NCBI GenBank assembly: GCA_023409535.1
Contig: JAEYGZ010000039.1
Location: 186,001-250,000, forward strand
Direction: 5' to 3'
Source: Bacillota bacterium
GTDB lineage: Bacteria > Bacillota > Clostridia > Lachnospirales > Lachnospiraceae
DNA length: 64,000 bases
The notes under the pieces were generated by a model, which ran no database searches, was not told the DNA's origin, and saw nothing but the letters and a program-made list of their open reading frames with translations. Below, one piece after another: positions 34,136-42,610 of this stretch. The position numbers and the translations under genes are program-made. The first letter of the stretch is position 1, and each line of letters begins with the position of its first letter.

Positions 34136-34172
34136 TGCATAGGGGTACTTGGCCTATGCATTCCTCTTTTTT
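34136..34172 (+). terminator. Partial terminator between livJ and livH
   Basis: TGCATAGG (34137-34144) pairs with CCTATGCA (34153-34160), followed by TTCCTCTTTTTT. Just upstream a second stem, AGAGGGAC (34103-34110) with GTCCCTCT (34118-34125), could compete. Together they may let only part of the transcripts run into the permease genes. Confidence 0.7.
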
Positions 34173-34327
34173 ATGACCATTTGGTAAAATCTATGATATA
34201 CCGGCTTGATTTGAGGTTGTATCGGAATTTAGACTATGGTAAAATGGCTTAGGATTATTTTTATTCAATGAAATGTAAATTTATTGAATATGAAAAAAAT
34301 GCATTGTGCATGCAGACGGGGGTTTTT

Positions 34328-35209
34328 ATGAGTTTTATCTCTTATTTAATTAAAGGCGTCAGCCTTGGAAGTGTATATTCTGTAATAGCGCTTGGATATA
34401 CCATGGTTTACGGTATTGCCAAGATGCTTAATTTTGCCCATGGTGATGTAATCATGGTGGGTGGTTATGTTATTTTTACGGTAATGAGTATGATGGGATT
34501 AAACCCGATCCTTGCCGTCCTACTTTCGATTATAATATGCACTCTGTTAGGTGTTACCATTGAGCGCGTTGCATATAAACCACTTCGAAATGCTTCCTCA
34601 CTGGCAGTATTAATTACAGCCATCGGTGTAAGCTATTTATTGCAGAATCTTGCTTTACTCCTCTTCGGTGCGGATACAAAGTCCTTTACCTCGATCATTG
34701 CGGTTCCGCCGCTTAAGCTTGCGGAGGGCAGGCTGACAATCTCCGGTGAGACGCTTGTGACCATTCCGTTATGTATCATAATCATGGTTTTATTGACGGT
34801 ATTTGTGAGAAAATCAAAGACAGGCCGCAGTATGCTGGCCGTGTCCGAGGATAAAGCAGCGGCAGTACTTATGGGTGTAAATGTGAATAAGACAATCGCT
34901 ATTACCTTTGCAATTGGTTCCGCACTTGCAGCCTTTGCAAGTGTCCTGATGTTTTCCTCTTATCCCAGCCTGACCTCTACCTCCGGCTCCATGCCGGGTA
35001 TCAAGGCTTTCGTGGCGGCAGTATTTGGCGGAATCGGTTCTATCCCCGGCGCCATGATCGGCGGAATCTTATTAGGTATCATTGAGATATTGGGGCGTGC
35101 TTATATCTCCTCCCAGCTGGCAGATGCGATTTTATTCTTGATCTTAATTATTGTACTTCTTGTAAAGCCTACCGGCATTCTTGGCAAGAAGCAGCAAGAG
35201 AAAGTGTAG
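34328..35209 (+). CDS. livH: Branched-chain amino acid ABC permease
   Basis: A 293-residue permease with about eight helices. It carries the LivH pattern LGYTMVYGIAKMLNFAHGDVIMVGGY near the N-terminus and the EAA-like KAFVAAVFGGIGSIPGAMIGG near the C-terminus. The frame opens at 34268, but the first 20 codons are atypical; ATG 34328 after GACGGGGG gives the normal N-terminus MSFISYLIKGVSLGSVYSVIALG. Pairs with LivM. Confidence 0.92.
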   Translation: MSFISYLIKGVSLGSVYSVIALGYTMVYGIAKMLNFAHGDVIMVGGYVIFTVMSMMGLNPILAVLLSIIICTLLGVTIERVAYKPLRNASSLAVLITAIGVSYLLQNLALLLFGADTKSFTSIIAVPPLKLAEGRLTISGETLVTIPLCIIIMVLLTVFVRKSKTGRSMLAVSEDKAAAVLMGVNVNKTIAITFAIGSALAAFASVLMFSSYPSLTSTSGSMPGIKAFVAAVFGGIGSIPGAMIGGILLGIIEILGRAYISSQLADAILFLILIIVLLVKPTGILGKKQQEKV

Positions 35210-35217
35210 GTGGGAAA

Positions 35218-36300
35218 ATGAAAAGCTGGAATACATTAAGTAAATCTACACGAAATAATATCATTACTGTCGGTATCATCGTTATTTTCTATGCCATCTG
35301 TCAGATTCTGATTGCTGCAGGAGCTATGACAAACTTAATGCAGGGGCTGCTTGTTCCCTTATGCTATTACTCCATCCTTGCCATATCCTTAAACCTGACG
35401 GTCGGTATTCTGGGTGAGCTGAGCCTGGGACATGCGGGCTTCATGTGTGTGGGTGCGTTTGCCGGCGCATTTTTCACTAAGAGCACACAGAGCTCCATCG
35501 GAGCTTCCTTCTTGGGTTTCCTGATTGCACTGCTTCTGGGTGCAATCGCAGCTGCGCTCTTCGGTGCTTTGATCGGTGTCGTGGTGCTGCGCCTTCGAGG
35601 CGATTACCTGGCGATTGTTACGCTTGCCTTTGGCGAAATTATTAAAAATGTAATCAATGTATTATATATCGGGCTTGACAGCAGGGGCTTCCATTTCTCC
35701 ATAAAGGATTCCGCATCCTTGAAGCTCCAGGAGAATGGAACGATTATTATAAATGGTGCGAAGGGTATTACGGGAACGCCGAAAGGTACTACCTTTACCA
35801 TTGCCGCACTGCTTTTGATTGTAACCTATCTGATTATCGCTAATCTGATAAAGTCCCGTTCCGGCCGTGCAATTCAGGCGATCCGGGATAACAGAATTGC
35901 AGCAGAGTCAGTCGGTATTGATATTACCAGGTTTAAGCTGCTGGCCTTTACCATATCGGCAGCCATGGCAGGTATTGCAGGTGTTCTATATTCCCATAAC
36001 ATATCAACACTGGTAGCAACGCCAAAGAATTTCGGATATAATATGTCAATTATGATTCTGGTGTTCGTGGTACTTGGCGGCATCGGCAACATCCGCGGGT
36101 CCATTATTGCCGCAATTATTCTTACCCTGCTGCCGGAGTACCTGCGTTTCCTGCAGGATTACCGTATGCTGATTTATGCGGTAGTGTTGATAGTAATGAT
36201 GATCTTCAACTGGAATCCTGCCTGCATCGCATGGCGTAAAAATCATTCCCTTCGGGACAGCGTACTGTCCCTGTTGGGAAAGAATAAGAAGGAGGCGTAA
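35218..36300 (+). CDS. livM: Branched-chain amino acid ABC permease
   Basis: A 360-residue partner permease with about ten helices. LivM marks are LNLTVGILGELSLGHAGFMCVGAFAGA and the loop NIRGSIIAAIILTLLPEYLR. It begins eight bases after the livH stop and ends four bases before livG, so the subunits are tightly coupled. Confidence 0.92.
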   Translation: MKSWNTLSKSTRNNIITVGIIVIFYAICQILIAAGAMTNLMQGLLVPLCYYSILAISLNLTVGILGELSLGHAGFMCVGAFAGAFFTKSTQSSIGASFLGFLIALLLGAIAAALFGALIGVVVLRLRGDYLAIVTLAFGEIIKNVINVLYIGLDSRGFHFSIKDSASLKLQENGTIIINGAKGITGTPKGTTFTIAALLLIVTYLIIANLIKSRSGRAIQAIRDNRIAAESVGIDITRFKLLAFTISAAMAGIAGVLYSHNISTLVATPKNFGYNMSIMILVFVVLGGIGNIRGSIIAAIILTLLPEYLRFLQDYRMLIYAVVLIVMMIFNWNPACIAWRKNHSLRDSVLSLLGKNKKEA

Positions 36301-36304
36301 AGGT

Positions 36305-37063
36305 ATGGCAATGTTATCTGTGAAGAACTTAGGCATCTCCTTTGGTGGATTACGCGCCGTAGATTCCTTTAATATAACAATTGAGAAGGGGGAGTTGTAT
36401 GGTCTGATCGGTCCCAACGGTGCGGGAAAGACTACGGCCTTCAACCTTCTGACCGGTGTCTACAAGCCGAATACCGGAACGGTGACCCTGAATGGTAAAA
36501 ATATCACCGGGCTTAGCACTATCGAAATCAATAAAGCGGGTATTGCAAGAACCTTTCAGAATATTCGGTTATTTAAGGGGATGACGGTACTGGATAATGT
36601 TAAGATAGGACTTCATAATGATTACAAGTATTCCACACTTGCAGGAGTCCTGCGTTTACCTTCCTATTTTAAGACCGAGAAGCAGATGAATGAACGTGCT
36701 TTGGATATCCTGAAGGTATTTGACCTTGATCAGGAAGCACATTTGTTATCCTCAAACCTTCCATACGGCAAACAAAGAAAGCTGGAGATTGCCAGAGCAT
36801 TGGCTACCAATCCGAAGCTTTTGCTGCTGGATGAGCCGGCAGCCGGCATGAACCCTTCCGAGACAGAAGAGCTTATGAAAACCATTACCCTGATCCGTGA
36901 GAAATATGGTGTCACCATATTGCTCATTGAGCACGATATGAAGCTTGTTGCCGGTATCTGTGAGAAGATTTTCGTACTTAACTTCGGTATGGAGTTAGCA
37001 AACGGTTTGCCGGGCGAGGTGTTAAATAATCCCGAGGTTATCAAGGCGTATCTTGGAGAATAA
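36305..37063 (+). CDS. livG: Branched-chain amino acid ABC ATPase
   Basis: A 252-residue ATPase: Walker A GPNGAGKTTAF, the LivG-type signature LPYGKQRKLEIARALA (Y rather than S after LP, as in the family) and Walker B LLLLDEPAAGMNP. Length and motifs are normal. GGAGG precedes ATG 36305. Confidence 0.93.
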   Translation: MAMLSVKNLGISFGGLRAVDSFNITIEKGELYGLIGPNGAGKTTAFNLLTGVYKPNTGTVTLNGKNITGLSTIEINKAGIARTFQNIRLFKGMTVLDNVKIGLHNDYKYSTLAGVLRLPSYFKTEKQMNERALDILKVFDLDQEAHLLSSNLPYGKQRKLEIARALATNPKLLLLDEPAAGMNPSETEELMKTITLIREKYGVTILLIEHDMKLVAGICEKIFVLNFGMELANGLPGEVLNNPEVIKAYLGE

Positions 37064-37184
37064 CGTGAATTATTGAGAAGCATAATTCATACTTAATCGT
37101 TTGTCCGGCATAATCCTCAGCCCGAACTATTTAAGGGGCAGGTATGTTAATAAAGCGCAGTTCTGCGCGGGAATGAGGTGTTTT

Positions 37185-37889
37185 ATGTTAGAAGTGAAAA
37201 ACCTACAGGTTTATTATGGCGTGATACAGGCAATCAAAGATGTGTCCTTTACGGTAAATGAGGGTGAAATTATTGCATTGATCGGTGCCAACGGTGCCGG
37301 AAAGACGACGATTCTTCATACCGTCACCGGCTTAATTGCAGCCAAGGGCGGGGAAGTATTCTATGAAGGCGTTGATCTTCAGAAAATCCCGGCTCATAAA
37401 ATCGTATCCATGGGCATCGCACATGTACCGGAAGGACGGCATGTATTTGCACAGCTTAGTGTATACGAGAATCTTCTGATGGGTGCGTTTACCCGTTCGG
37501 ATAAAGCGGAAATTGAAGAATCCCTGGAGAGTGTATATAAGAGATTCCCAAGACTGAAGGAACGCAGGAATCAGCTTGCGGGTACGCTTAGCGGCGGTGA
37601 ACAGCAGATGTTAGCTATGGGCCGCGCACTTATGTCAAAGCCGAAGATTATTCTGATGGATGAGCCTTCCATGGGGTTATCTCCAATTTTGGTCGGAGAG
37701 ATTTTTGATATCATCCAGAGCATCAGCAAGAGCGGTACCACAGTTCTTCTGGTAGAGCAGAATGCAAAGAAAGCGTTATCCATTGCGGATCGTGCTTATG
37801 TTCTGGAGACAGGTAAAATTGTTCTTACGGATGATGCAAAGAAGCTGATGGATAATGAGTCTGTGAAGAAGGCTTATCTGGGAGAATAG
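37185..37889 (+). CDS. livF: Branched-chain amino acid ABC ATPase
   Basis: A 234-residue ATPase: Walker A GANGAGKTTIL, signature LSGGEQQMLAMGRALM and Walker B IILMDEPSMGLSP, the LivF version. The frame is open from 37101, but the first 28 codons are not family-like; ATG 37185 after GAGGTG gives MLEVKNLQVYYG. The 120-base gap to livG contains the short hairpin with arms GTGAATTAT and ATAATTCATAC (37065-37092) that resembles one at 55263. Confidence 0.93.
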   Translation: MLEVKNLQVYYGVIQAIKDVSFTVNEGEIIALIGANGAGKTTILHTVTGLIAAKGGEVFYEGVDLQKIPAHKIVSMGIAHVPEGRHVFAQLSVYENLLMGAFTRSDKAEIEESLESVYKRFPRLKERRNQLAGTLSGGEQQMLAMGRALMSKPKIILMDEPSMGLSPILVGEIFDIIQSISKSGTTVLLVEQNAKKALSIADRAYVLETGKIVLTDDAKKLMDNESVKKAYLGE

Positions 37890-38010
37890 CGATAGAGGGG
37901 ATAAGCGCAGCAGCGCTCAGTGAAATCTCAGGTTACACCGAAAATGAAGTTTTCAAGCATAATCAGACTATGTTCAGTATATGAAGTTTGCGGCATAATC
38001 AGCAAGTTTA

Positions 38011-38093
38011 TGTTATAATATCCTTATGAGGAACAATATAACAACATCGATGGTGATATCAGAATAAATTCCTCCGTGGGTTTATTCTGATAT
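38011..38093 (+). promoter_or_regulatory. Extended -10 promoter and 13-bp leader hairpin before the cytidylate-kinase-like gene
   Basis: TGTTATAAT (38011-38019) is an extended -10. ATATCAGAATAAA (38056-38068) pairs perfectly with TTTATTCTGATAT (38081-38093) and is followed by TTTAAT, about 35 bases before the gene. The hairpin could end liv transcripts, or attenuate the new transcript from this promoter. Confidence 0.6.
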
Positions 38094-38129
38094 TTTAATA
38101 TTAAAAATACAATGCAGGAGGTAGGTCAT

Positions 38130-38750
38130 ATGGATAAGTATGTGATTACAATCGCAAGAGGTTATGGCAGCGGCGGACGAACCATAGGCAAGATGCTGTC
38201 AGAAAAATTAGGGATCCCCTATTATGACAGGGATCTGCTTCGGTTTGCTTCCGATGACAGCGGCATTAATGAGCAGTTGTTTGCTAAGGCTGATGAGAAG
38301 CTGAAGAAGAGCCTGTTGTTTCGCATTGCGAAGAATATTTACAAGGGTGAATTGATTCCCCCGGATAGTGATGAATTCGTATCCAATGATAATCTGTTCA
38401 ATTATCAGGCGAAGATAATCAAAGAGCTGGCAGATACGGAAGCCTGCATTATTATCGGCCGATGCGCAGATTTCATCCTGAAGGATTATCCGAATGTGAT
38501 CCGTGTGTTCGTGCATGCCCCGCTGGAGGATTGTGTAAATACCGTGAAGGAGATGTTCGGAAAATCGGAGAAGGAAGCAGAGAAAGAAATTCTGGCAATC
38601 GATAAGCACCGGGCGGAGTACTATAATTACTACACCGGCAGAGAGTGGGAGAATGCAAGGCATTATGACCTGTGCCTTAACAGCAGTAAGCTGGGCTTTG
38701 AAAAATGTGTCGATATTGTCAAAGCTTATTTGGATATTCGCTTTCGGTAA
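38130..38750 (+). CDS. Cytidylate-kinase-like family protein
   Basis: A 206-residue P-loop protein with the modified loop ARGYGSGGRTIGKMLSEKLGIPYYDRDLL, typical of the cytidylate-kinase-like family (distinct from classical Cmk). Later it has CIIIGRCADFILKDYPNVIRVFVHAPLEDCV and HRAEYYNYYTGREW. Its substrate is not established by sequence. ATG 38130 follows CAGGAGG (38115-38121); the ATG at 38112 lies before the ribosome site and is rejected. Confidence 0.85.
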   Translation: MDKYVITIARGYGSGGRTIGKMLSEKLGIPYYDRDLLRFASDDSGINEQLFAKADEKLKKSLLFRIAKNIYKGELIPPDSDEFVSNDNLFNYQAKIIKELADTEACIIIGRCADFILKDYPNVIRVFVHAPLEDCVNTVKEMFGKSEKEAEKEILAIDKHRAEYYNYYTGREWENARHYDLCLNSSKLGFEKCVDIVKAYLDIRFR

Positions 38751-38790
38751 AGACACAGGCATATATGTTAGTTCGGAAATGAGGTAAATA

Positions 38791-39978
38791 ATGATATCAG
38801 AGAAGATGATGGAATTGGTTAAAAACAGCTCGGTAATCCGTGCGATGTTTGAAGAGGGAAAGCGGCTGGCTGATATTTACGGGGCAGAGAATGTCTATGA
38901 TTTCAGTCTGGGTAATCCAAGCGTGGAACCGCCGGTTGCAATAAAAGAGGCATTGCTCAAGGTGATTAATGAGGAAGCTCCAAATCTGGTGCACGGCTAT
39001 ATGAATAATTCCGGTTATGAAGATGTCAGAGAGAGAATTGCCCTGTCGATCAATCAAAGATTTGGCACTGGGTTTGGATATGCGAATATTATTATGACGG
39101 TAGGTGCTGCCGGAGGATTAAATGTTATCTTTAAGGCCCTGCTTAATCCGGGGGATGAGGTTATTGTATTTGCTCCTTTCTTTGGGGAATACCGCAATTA
39201 TGTCAGCAACAATGACGGAGTGCTTGTGATTGTGAGCCCAAATACGACGGATTTTCAACCGAATCTTGAGGAATTTGAGCGGAAGTTTACCGCAAAGACC
39301 AAGGCAGTCATCCTTAATACGCCAAACAATCCGACAGGTGTCGTTTATTCAGAGGATACAATCCGTAAGCTTGCTGGGATATTAGAAAAGAAGCAGAAGG
39401 AATTCGCCGCCTCCATCTATCTGATCTCCGATGAGCCATACAGAGAGCTGGCGTATGACGGTGCTCAGGTTCCCTATCTGACGAAATATTATGCCAACAC
39501 CATTGTTGGATATTCCTTTAGTAAATCCCTGTCCCTTCCGGGGGAGAGAATCGGATATCTGGTTGTTCCGGGAGAGGCTGACAGCTATGAGGAAATCCTT
39601 CAGGCGGCCAATGTGGCAACCAGAATCCTGGGATATGTCAACGCACCTTCCTTAATTCAGCGTGCAGTTGCAAGATGCCTTGATTCAAAGGTGGACGTGG
39701 AGATCTATAATCGTAACAGAGAATTATTATATAACAGCTTGATATCCTATGGCTATGAATGCATTAAACCCCAGGGTGCCTTTTATCTCTTTGTCAAAGC
39801 TTTGGAAGCAGACGATAAGGCATTTGCGGCAGCGGCCAAGAAGCACAATCTTCTCATTGTACCGGGTACTTCCTTTGGCTGTCCCGGTTATTGCAGAATT
39901 GCTTACTGTGTGGATTATGCCATGATAGAGCGCTCTTTACCTGCGTTTAAGAAACTGGCGGAGGAATACGAACAATGA
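38791..39978 (+). CDS. Pyridoxal-phosphate aminotransferase, class I/II
   Basis: A 395-residue aspartate-aminotransferase-fold enzyme. The PLP lysine is in YSFSKSLSLPGERIGYL; other marks are GAAGGLNVIFKALLNPGDEV, NTPNNPTGVVY and ISDEPYRELAYDG. The donor is not certain; it is near the aspartate/aromatic branch. It overlaps the next aminotransferase by four bases (ATGA), so the two may act on related substrates. Confidence 0.9.
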   Translation: MISEKMMELVKNSSVIRAMFEEGKRLADIYGAENVYDFSLGNPSVEPPVAIKEALLKVINEEAPNLVHGYMNNSGYEDVRERIALSINQRFGTGFGYANIIMTVGAAGGLNVIFKALLNPGDEVIVFAPFFGEYRNYVSNNDGVLVIVSPNTTDFQPNLEEFERKFTAKTKAVILNTPNNPTGVVYSEDTIRKLAGILEKKQKEFAASIYLISDEPYRELAYDGAQVPYLTKYYANTIVGYSFSKSLSLPGERIGYLVVPGEADSYEEILQAANVATRILGYVNAPSLIQRAVARCLDSKVDVEIYNRNRELLYNSLISYGYECIKPQGAFYLFVKALEADDKAFAAAAKKHNLLIVPGTSFGCPGYCRIAYCVDYAMIERSLPAFKKLAEEYEQ

Positions 39979-41063
39979 AGGGATCCGGTGCGAAGCAGAG
40001 ACCATGGGAGGCAAATATCCGGAGGGTAACGCCATATGTTCCCGGGGAGCAGCCGAATGATAAGAATATGATAAAGCTGAATACCAATGAGAATCCTTAT
40101 CCTCCGGCACCCGGAGTGGAAAGGGTGCTCCATGGTATGGATGCGGATATGCTCAGATTATATCCCGATCCGACCATTAAGCAGCTGGTGGATGAATTGG
40201 CAGAATTTTATCATTTAAACAGTGACCAGGTTTTCGCAGGAGTTGGTTCTGATGATGTCCTGGCCATGGCCTTTCTTACCTTTTTTAATTCCGGGAAGCC
40301 GGTACTGTTCCCGGATATTACCTATTCCTTTTATCCGGTCTGGTGTGAATTGTTTGGAATCCCCTATCAGCGGCCGGCCCTTGACGGGAATTTTCGTATC
40401 AGAAAGGAGGATTACTATCAGCCGAACGGCGGAGTGATTCTGGCGAATCCCAACGCGCCTACCTCTATTTATGAGGAGCTTTCTGTGATGGAGGACATTC
40501 TCTTGCATAATCAGGAGACGGTTGTAATTATCGATGAGGCTTATATTGATTTTGCAGGGGCATCGGCGGTAGAACTAATTGCCAGGTTTGAGAATCTCTT
40601 AGTGGTGCAGACCTTTTCAAAGTCCAGATCCATGGCCGGCATGCGTATCGGTTATGCTATGGGGAATGCTGCGTTAATCAAAGCCTTAAATGATGTGAAA
40701 TATTCCTTCAATTCCTATACCATGAACCAGACTTCGATTCTTGCCGGTGTGGAAGCGGTGAAGGATGTTAAATATTTTGAAGAAGGAATTCACAAAATAT
40801 TAGCGACAAGAGCGAGAACAGAGCAATACCTGGCGGAGCTTGGCTTTTCCTTTCCTCCTTCCGGCGCAAACTTTCTCTATGCAACCCATGGGTTTATTCC
40901 TGCAAAGGAGCTCTATGAGGCGCTGCGTGAGGAACATATCTTTGTGCGCTATTTTAATTCTTCCAGAATTGATAATTATCTTCGGATTACCATTGGAACA
41001 GAGAAGGAAATGAAGCAATTATATGAATTTTTGAAAAAATATATGGAAAGTTATATAAGATAG
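39975..41063 (+). CDS. hisC: Histidinol-phosphate aminotransferase
   Basis: A 362-residue class-II aminotransferase in histidine synthesis. It has IKLNTNENPYPPAPGV near the N-terminus, GVGSDDVLAMAF, ILANPNAPTS, IDEAYIDFAG, and the PLP lysine in VQTFSKSRSMAGMRIGYA. The Arg in YLRITIGT is the substrate-carboxylate clamp. Many HisC homologues also accept aromatic substrates. The ATGA overlap with the preceding aminotransferase indicates coupling; other his genes are not here. Confidence 0.88.
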   Translation: MKGSGAKQRPWEANIRRVTPYVPGEQPNDKNMIKLNTNENPYPPAPGVERVLHGMDADMLRLYPDPTIKQLVDELAEFYHLNSDQVFAGVGSDDVLAMAFLTFFNSGKPVLFPDITYSFYPVWCELFGIPYQRPALDGNFRIRKEDYYQPNGGVILANPNAPTSIYEELSVMEDILLHNQETVVIIDEAYIDFAGASAVELIARFENLLVVQTFSKSRSMAGMRIGYAMGNAALIKALNDVKYSFNSYTMNQTSILAGVEAVKDVKYFEEGIHKILATRARTEQYLAELGFSFPPSGANFLYATHGFIPAKELYEALREEHIFVRYFNSSRIDNYLRITIGTEKEMKQLYEFLKKYMESYIR

Positions 41064-41133
41064 TACTATAATGCTTGTAAAATCGGACTTTACTATTATA
41101 ATGTAAAAAAGATACGCAGGAATGGAGCATAGA

Positions 41134-41526
41134 ATGAGGGTATTAATTGCTGAGGATGATTTTACCAGTAGAAAGTTTATGCTTCGTTTTCTGTCCAAAT
41201 ACGGTGAATGCGATGTCACTGTGGACGGAAACGAAGCAGTAGAAGCATTTTCAATGGCTTTGGAAGCAAATGAGGGCTATGATCTGATCTGTCTGGATAT
41301 TATGATGCCGGGGATGGACGGATATCAGGCACTTCAAAAAATCAGAGAAATTGAGGGCGAAAATAGTATTCCTGAAAACAAGTCAGTTAAGATTATTATG
41401 ACGACCGCCCTAAGTGAAGGAAAAAATGTAATGAAAGCCTTTGATATGGGATGCACAGCCTATGCCGGCAAGCCCATTGACCAGGAGAAATTTGAAAATG
41501 TATTGCGTAAATTGGAGTTAATATGA
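41134..41526 (+). CDS. Stand-alone CheY-like response regulator
   Basis: A 130-residue receiver domain with acidic cluster LIAEDD, phospho-acceptor Asp55 in DLICLDIMMPG, switch Thr in MTTALSEG and Lys in YAGKPI. There is no output domain. ATG 41122 has the Shine-Dalgarno too close, whereas ATG 41134 has GGAG six bases upstream, so 41134 is preferred. It overlaps queH by four bases (ATGA). No kinase or che genes are adjacent; the partner is unknown. Confidence 0.87.
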   Translation: MRVLIAEDDFTSRKFMLRFLSKYGECDVTVDGNEAVEAFSMALEANEGYDLICLDIMMPGMDGYQALQKIREIEGENSIPENKSVKIIMTTALSEGKNVMKAFDMGCTAYAGKPIDQEKFENVLRKLELI

Positions 41527-42143
41527 ATTATCAAAAAGAGTTGGACAATCTGATAGAGAAGCTGGTCGAAGAAAACCGCCGGCCTAAGCTGTTCATTCAT
41601 AGCTGCTGCGCACCCTGCAGCAGCTATGTTTTGGAGTACCTGTCGAAGTATTTTGACCTATCACTTTTCTATTATAATCCGAATATCTACCCGGAGGAGG
41701 AATATACCAGGAGAGTCGAGGAGCAGCAGAGCTTAATCCGGGCCATGTCCTTGGATTCCAGGGTAGCATTTCTCCAGGGGGATTACCGGCCGCAGGATTA
41801 TTATACTGCGGTGAAAGGACTGGAAGCGGAGCCTGAGGGCGGAGAACGCTGTTTTGTATGCTACGAGCTTCGGCTTCGTGAGGCGGCACAATTGGCGAAG
41901 GAGGGCGGTTATGATTATTTCACCACAACCCTGTCCATCAGTCCTCATAAGAACGCCGATAAGCTGAATGAAATCGGCCAGAAGCTTGCGAAGGAATATG
42001 GTGTGCTTTACCTGCCTTCCGATTTTAAGAAAAAGAACGGGTATAAGCGTTCCATTGAGCTATCCGAGGAATATGGCTTATACCGTCAGGATTATTGCGG
42101 TTGTGTCTATTCTATGAGAAGCCGTGAAAAAGAGAATAGATAG
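41523..42143 (+). CDS. queH: Epoxyqueuosine reductase QueH
   Basis: The non-orthologous replacement of QueG, which reduces epoxyqueuosine in tRNA to queuosine. The 206 residues show the paired cysteines HSCCAPCSSYVLEYL, the second pair ERCFVCYELRL and YCGCVYS, which bind an Fe-S cluster and zinc/iron, and FKKKNGYKRSIELSEEYGLYRQDYCGC. Length is normal. Translationally coupled to the CheY-like gene, an unexplained pairing. Confidence 0.92.
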   Translation: MNYQKELDNLIEKLVEENRRPKLFIHSCCAPCSSYVLEYLSKYFDLSLFYYNPNIYPEEEYTRRVEEQQSLIRAMSLDSRVAFLQGDYRPQDYYTAVKGLEAEPEGGERCFVCYELRLREAAQLAKEGGYDYFTTTLSISPHKNADKLNEIGQKLAKEYGVLYLPSDFKKKNGYKRSIELSEEYGLYRQDYCGCVYSMRSREKENR

Positions 42144-42153
42144 CAGAACTTCA

Positions 42154-42206
42154 TTGACATTTTGTATTCCGATGACTATAATAGTAGCAATTGAGAATTA
42201 TTATCA
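42154..42206 (+). promoter_or_regulatory. feoAB promoter with overlapping Fur box
   Basis: TTGACA (42154-42159) and TATAAT (42177-42182) are 17 bases apart. Directly downstream, TGAGAATTATTATCA (42192-42206) is a 7-1-7 inverted repeat matching the Fur consensus with one mismatch, so iron-loaded Fur should block initiation. The following leader (42207-42369) holds a stem pairing GCCATG with CATGGC and a second pairing GGAATAT with ATATTCC. Confidence 0.82.
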
Positions 42207-42369
42207 ATATCCGCGATGTGCAGAGAAAAATCCGGCCATGTAAGAGCATTAACCAAGCTTGTTTGAAGAGATGCCCTTGCATGGCTGGATTACTGTTGCG
42301 TGAGCTGGAATATTTTAGATATTCCGGCTCCTTATCTGCATATGATATATTGATTGGAGGATGTACGGC

Positions 42370-42609
42370 ATGACATTACTGGGTGGTAAAATCGGTGAAA
42401 CCTATACGGTGCAAGCACTTAATCTTGATATCGCTGTCAGGCGAAGGCTGGAAGCGCTGGGTCTTACCATGGGAACGGATGTCACCGTCTTAAACCGCAA
42501 CCGGGGCGGTGCGGTTATCGTGATGGTGAGAGGCAGCAGGCTTGCAGTGGGTAAGAAAATCGCTGAGACTATAATAATCCTCTCTGCAAACGTTAAAGGG
42601 GAGAAATAG
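42370..42609 (+). CDS. feoA: Ferrous iron transport protein A
   Basis: A 79-residue SH3-like FeoA domain that assists FeoB. It shows GKIGETYTVQALNLDIAVRRRLEALGLTMGTDVTVLNRNRGGAVIVMVRGSRLAVGKKIAETI, the whole domain. ATG 42370 fits the GGAGG at 42356-42360 better than the directly adjacent ATG 42361. feoB begins two bases after the stop. Confidence 0.92.
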   Translation: MTLLGGKIGETYTVQALNLDIAVRRRLEALGLTMGTDVTVLNRNRGGAVIVMVRGSRLAVGKKIAETIIILSANVKGEK

Positions 42610-42610
42610 A

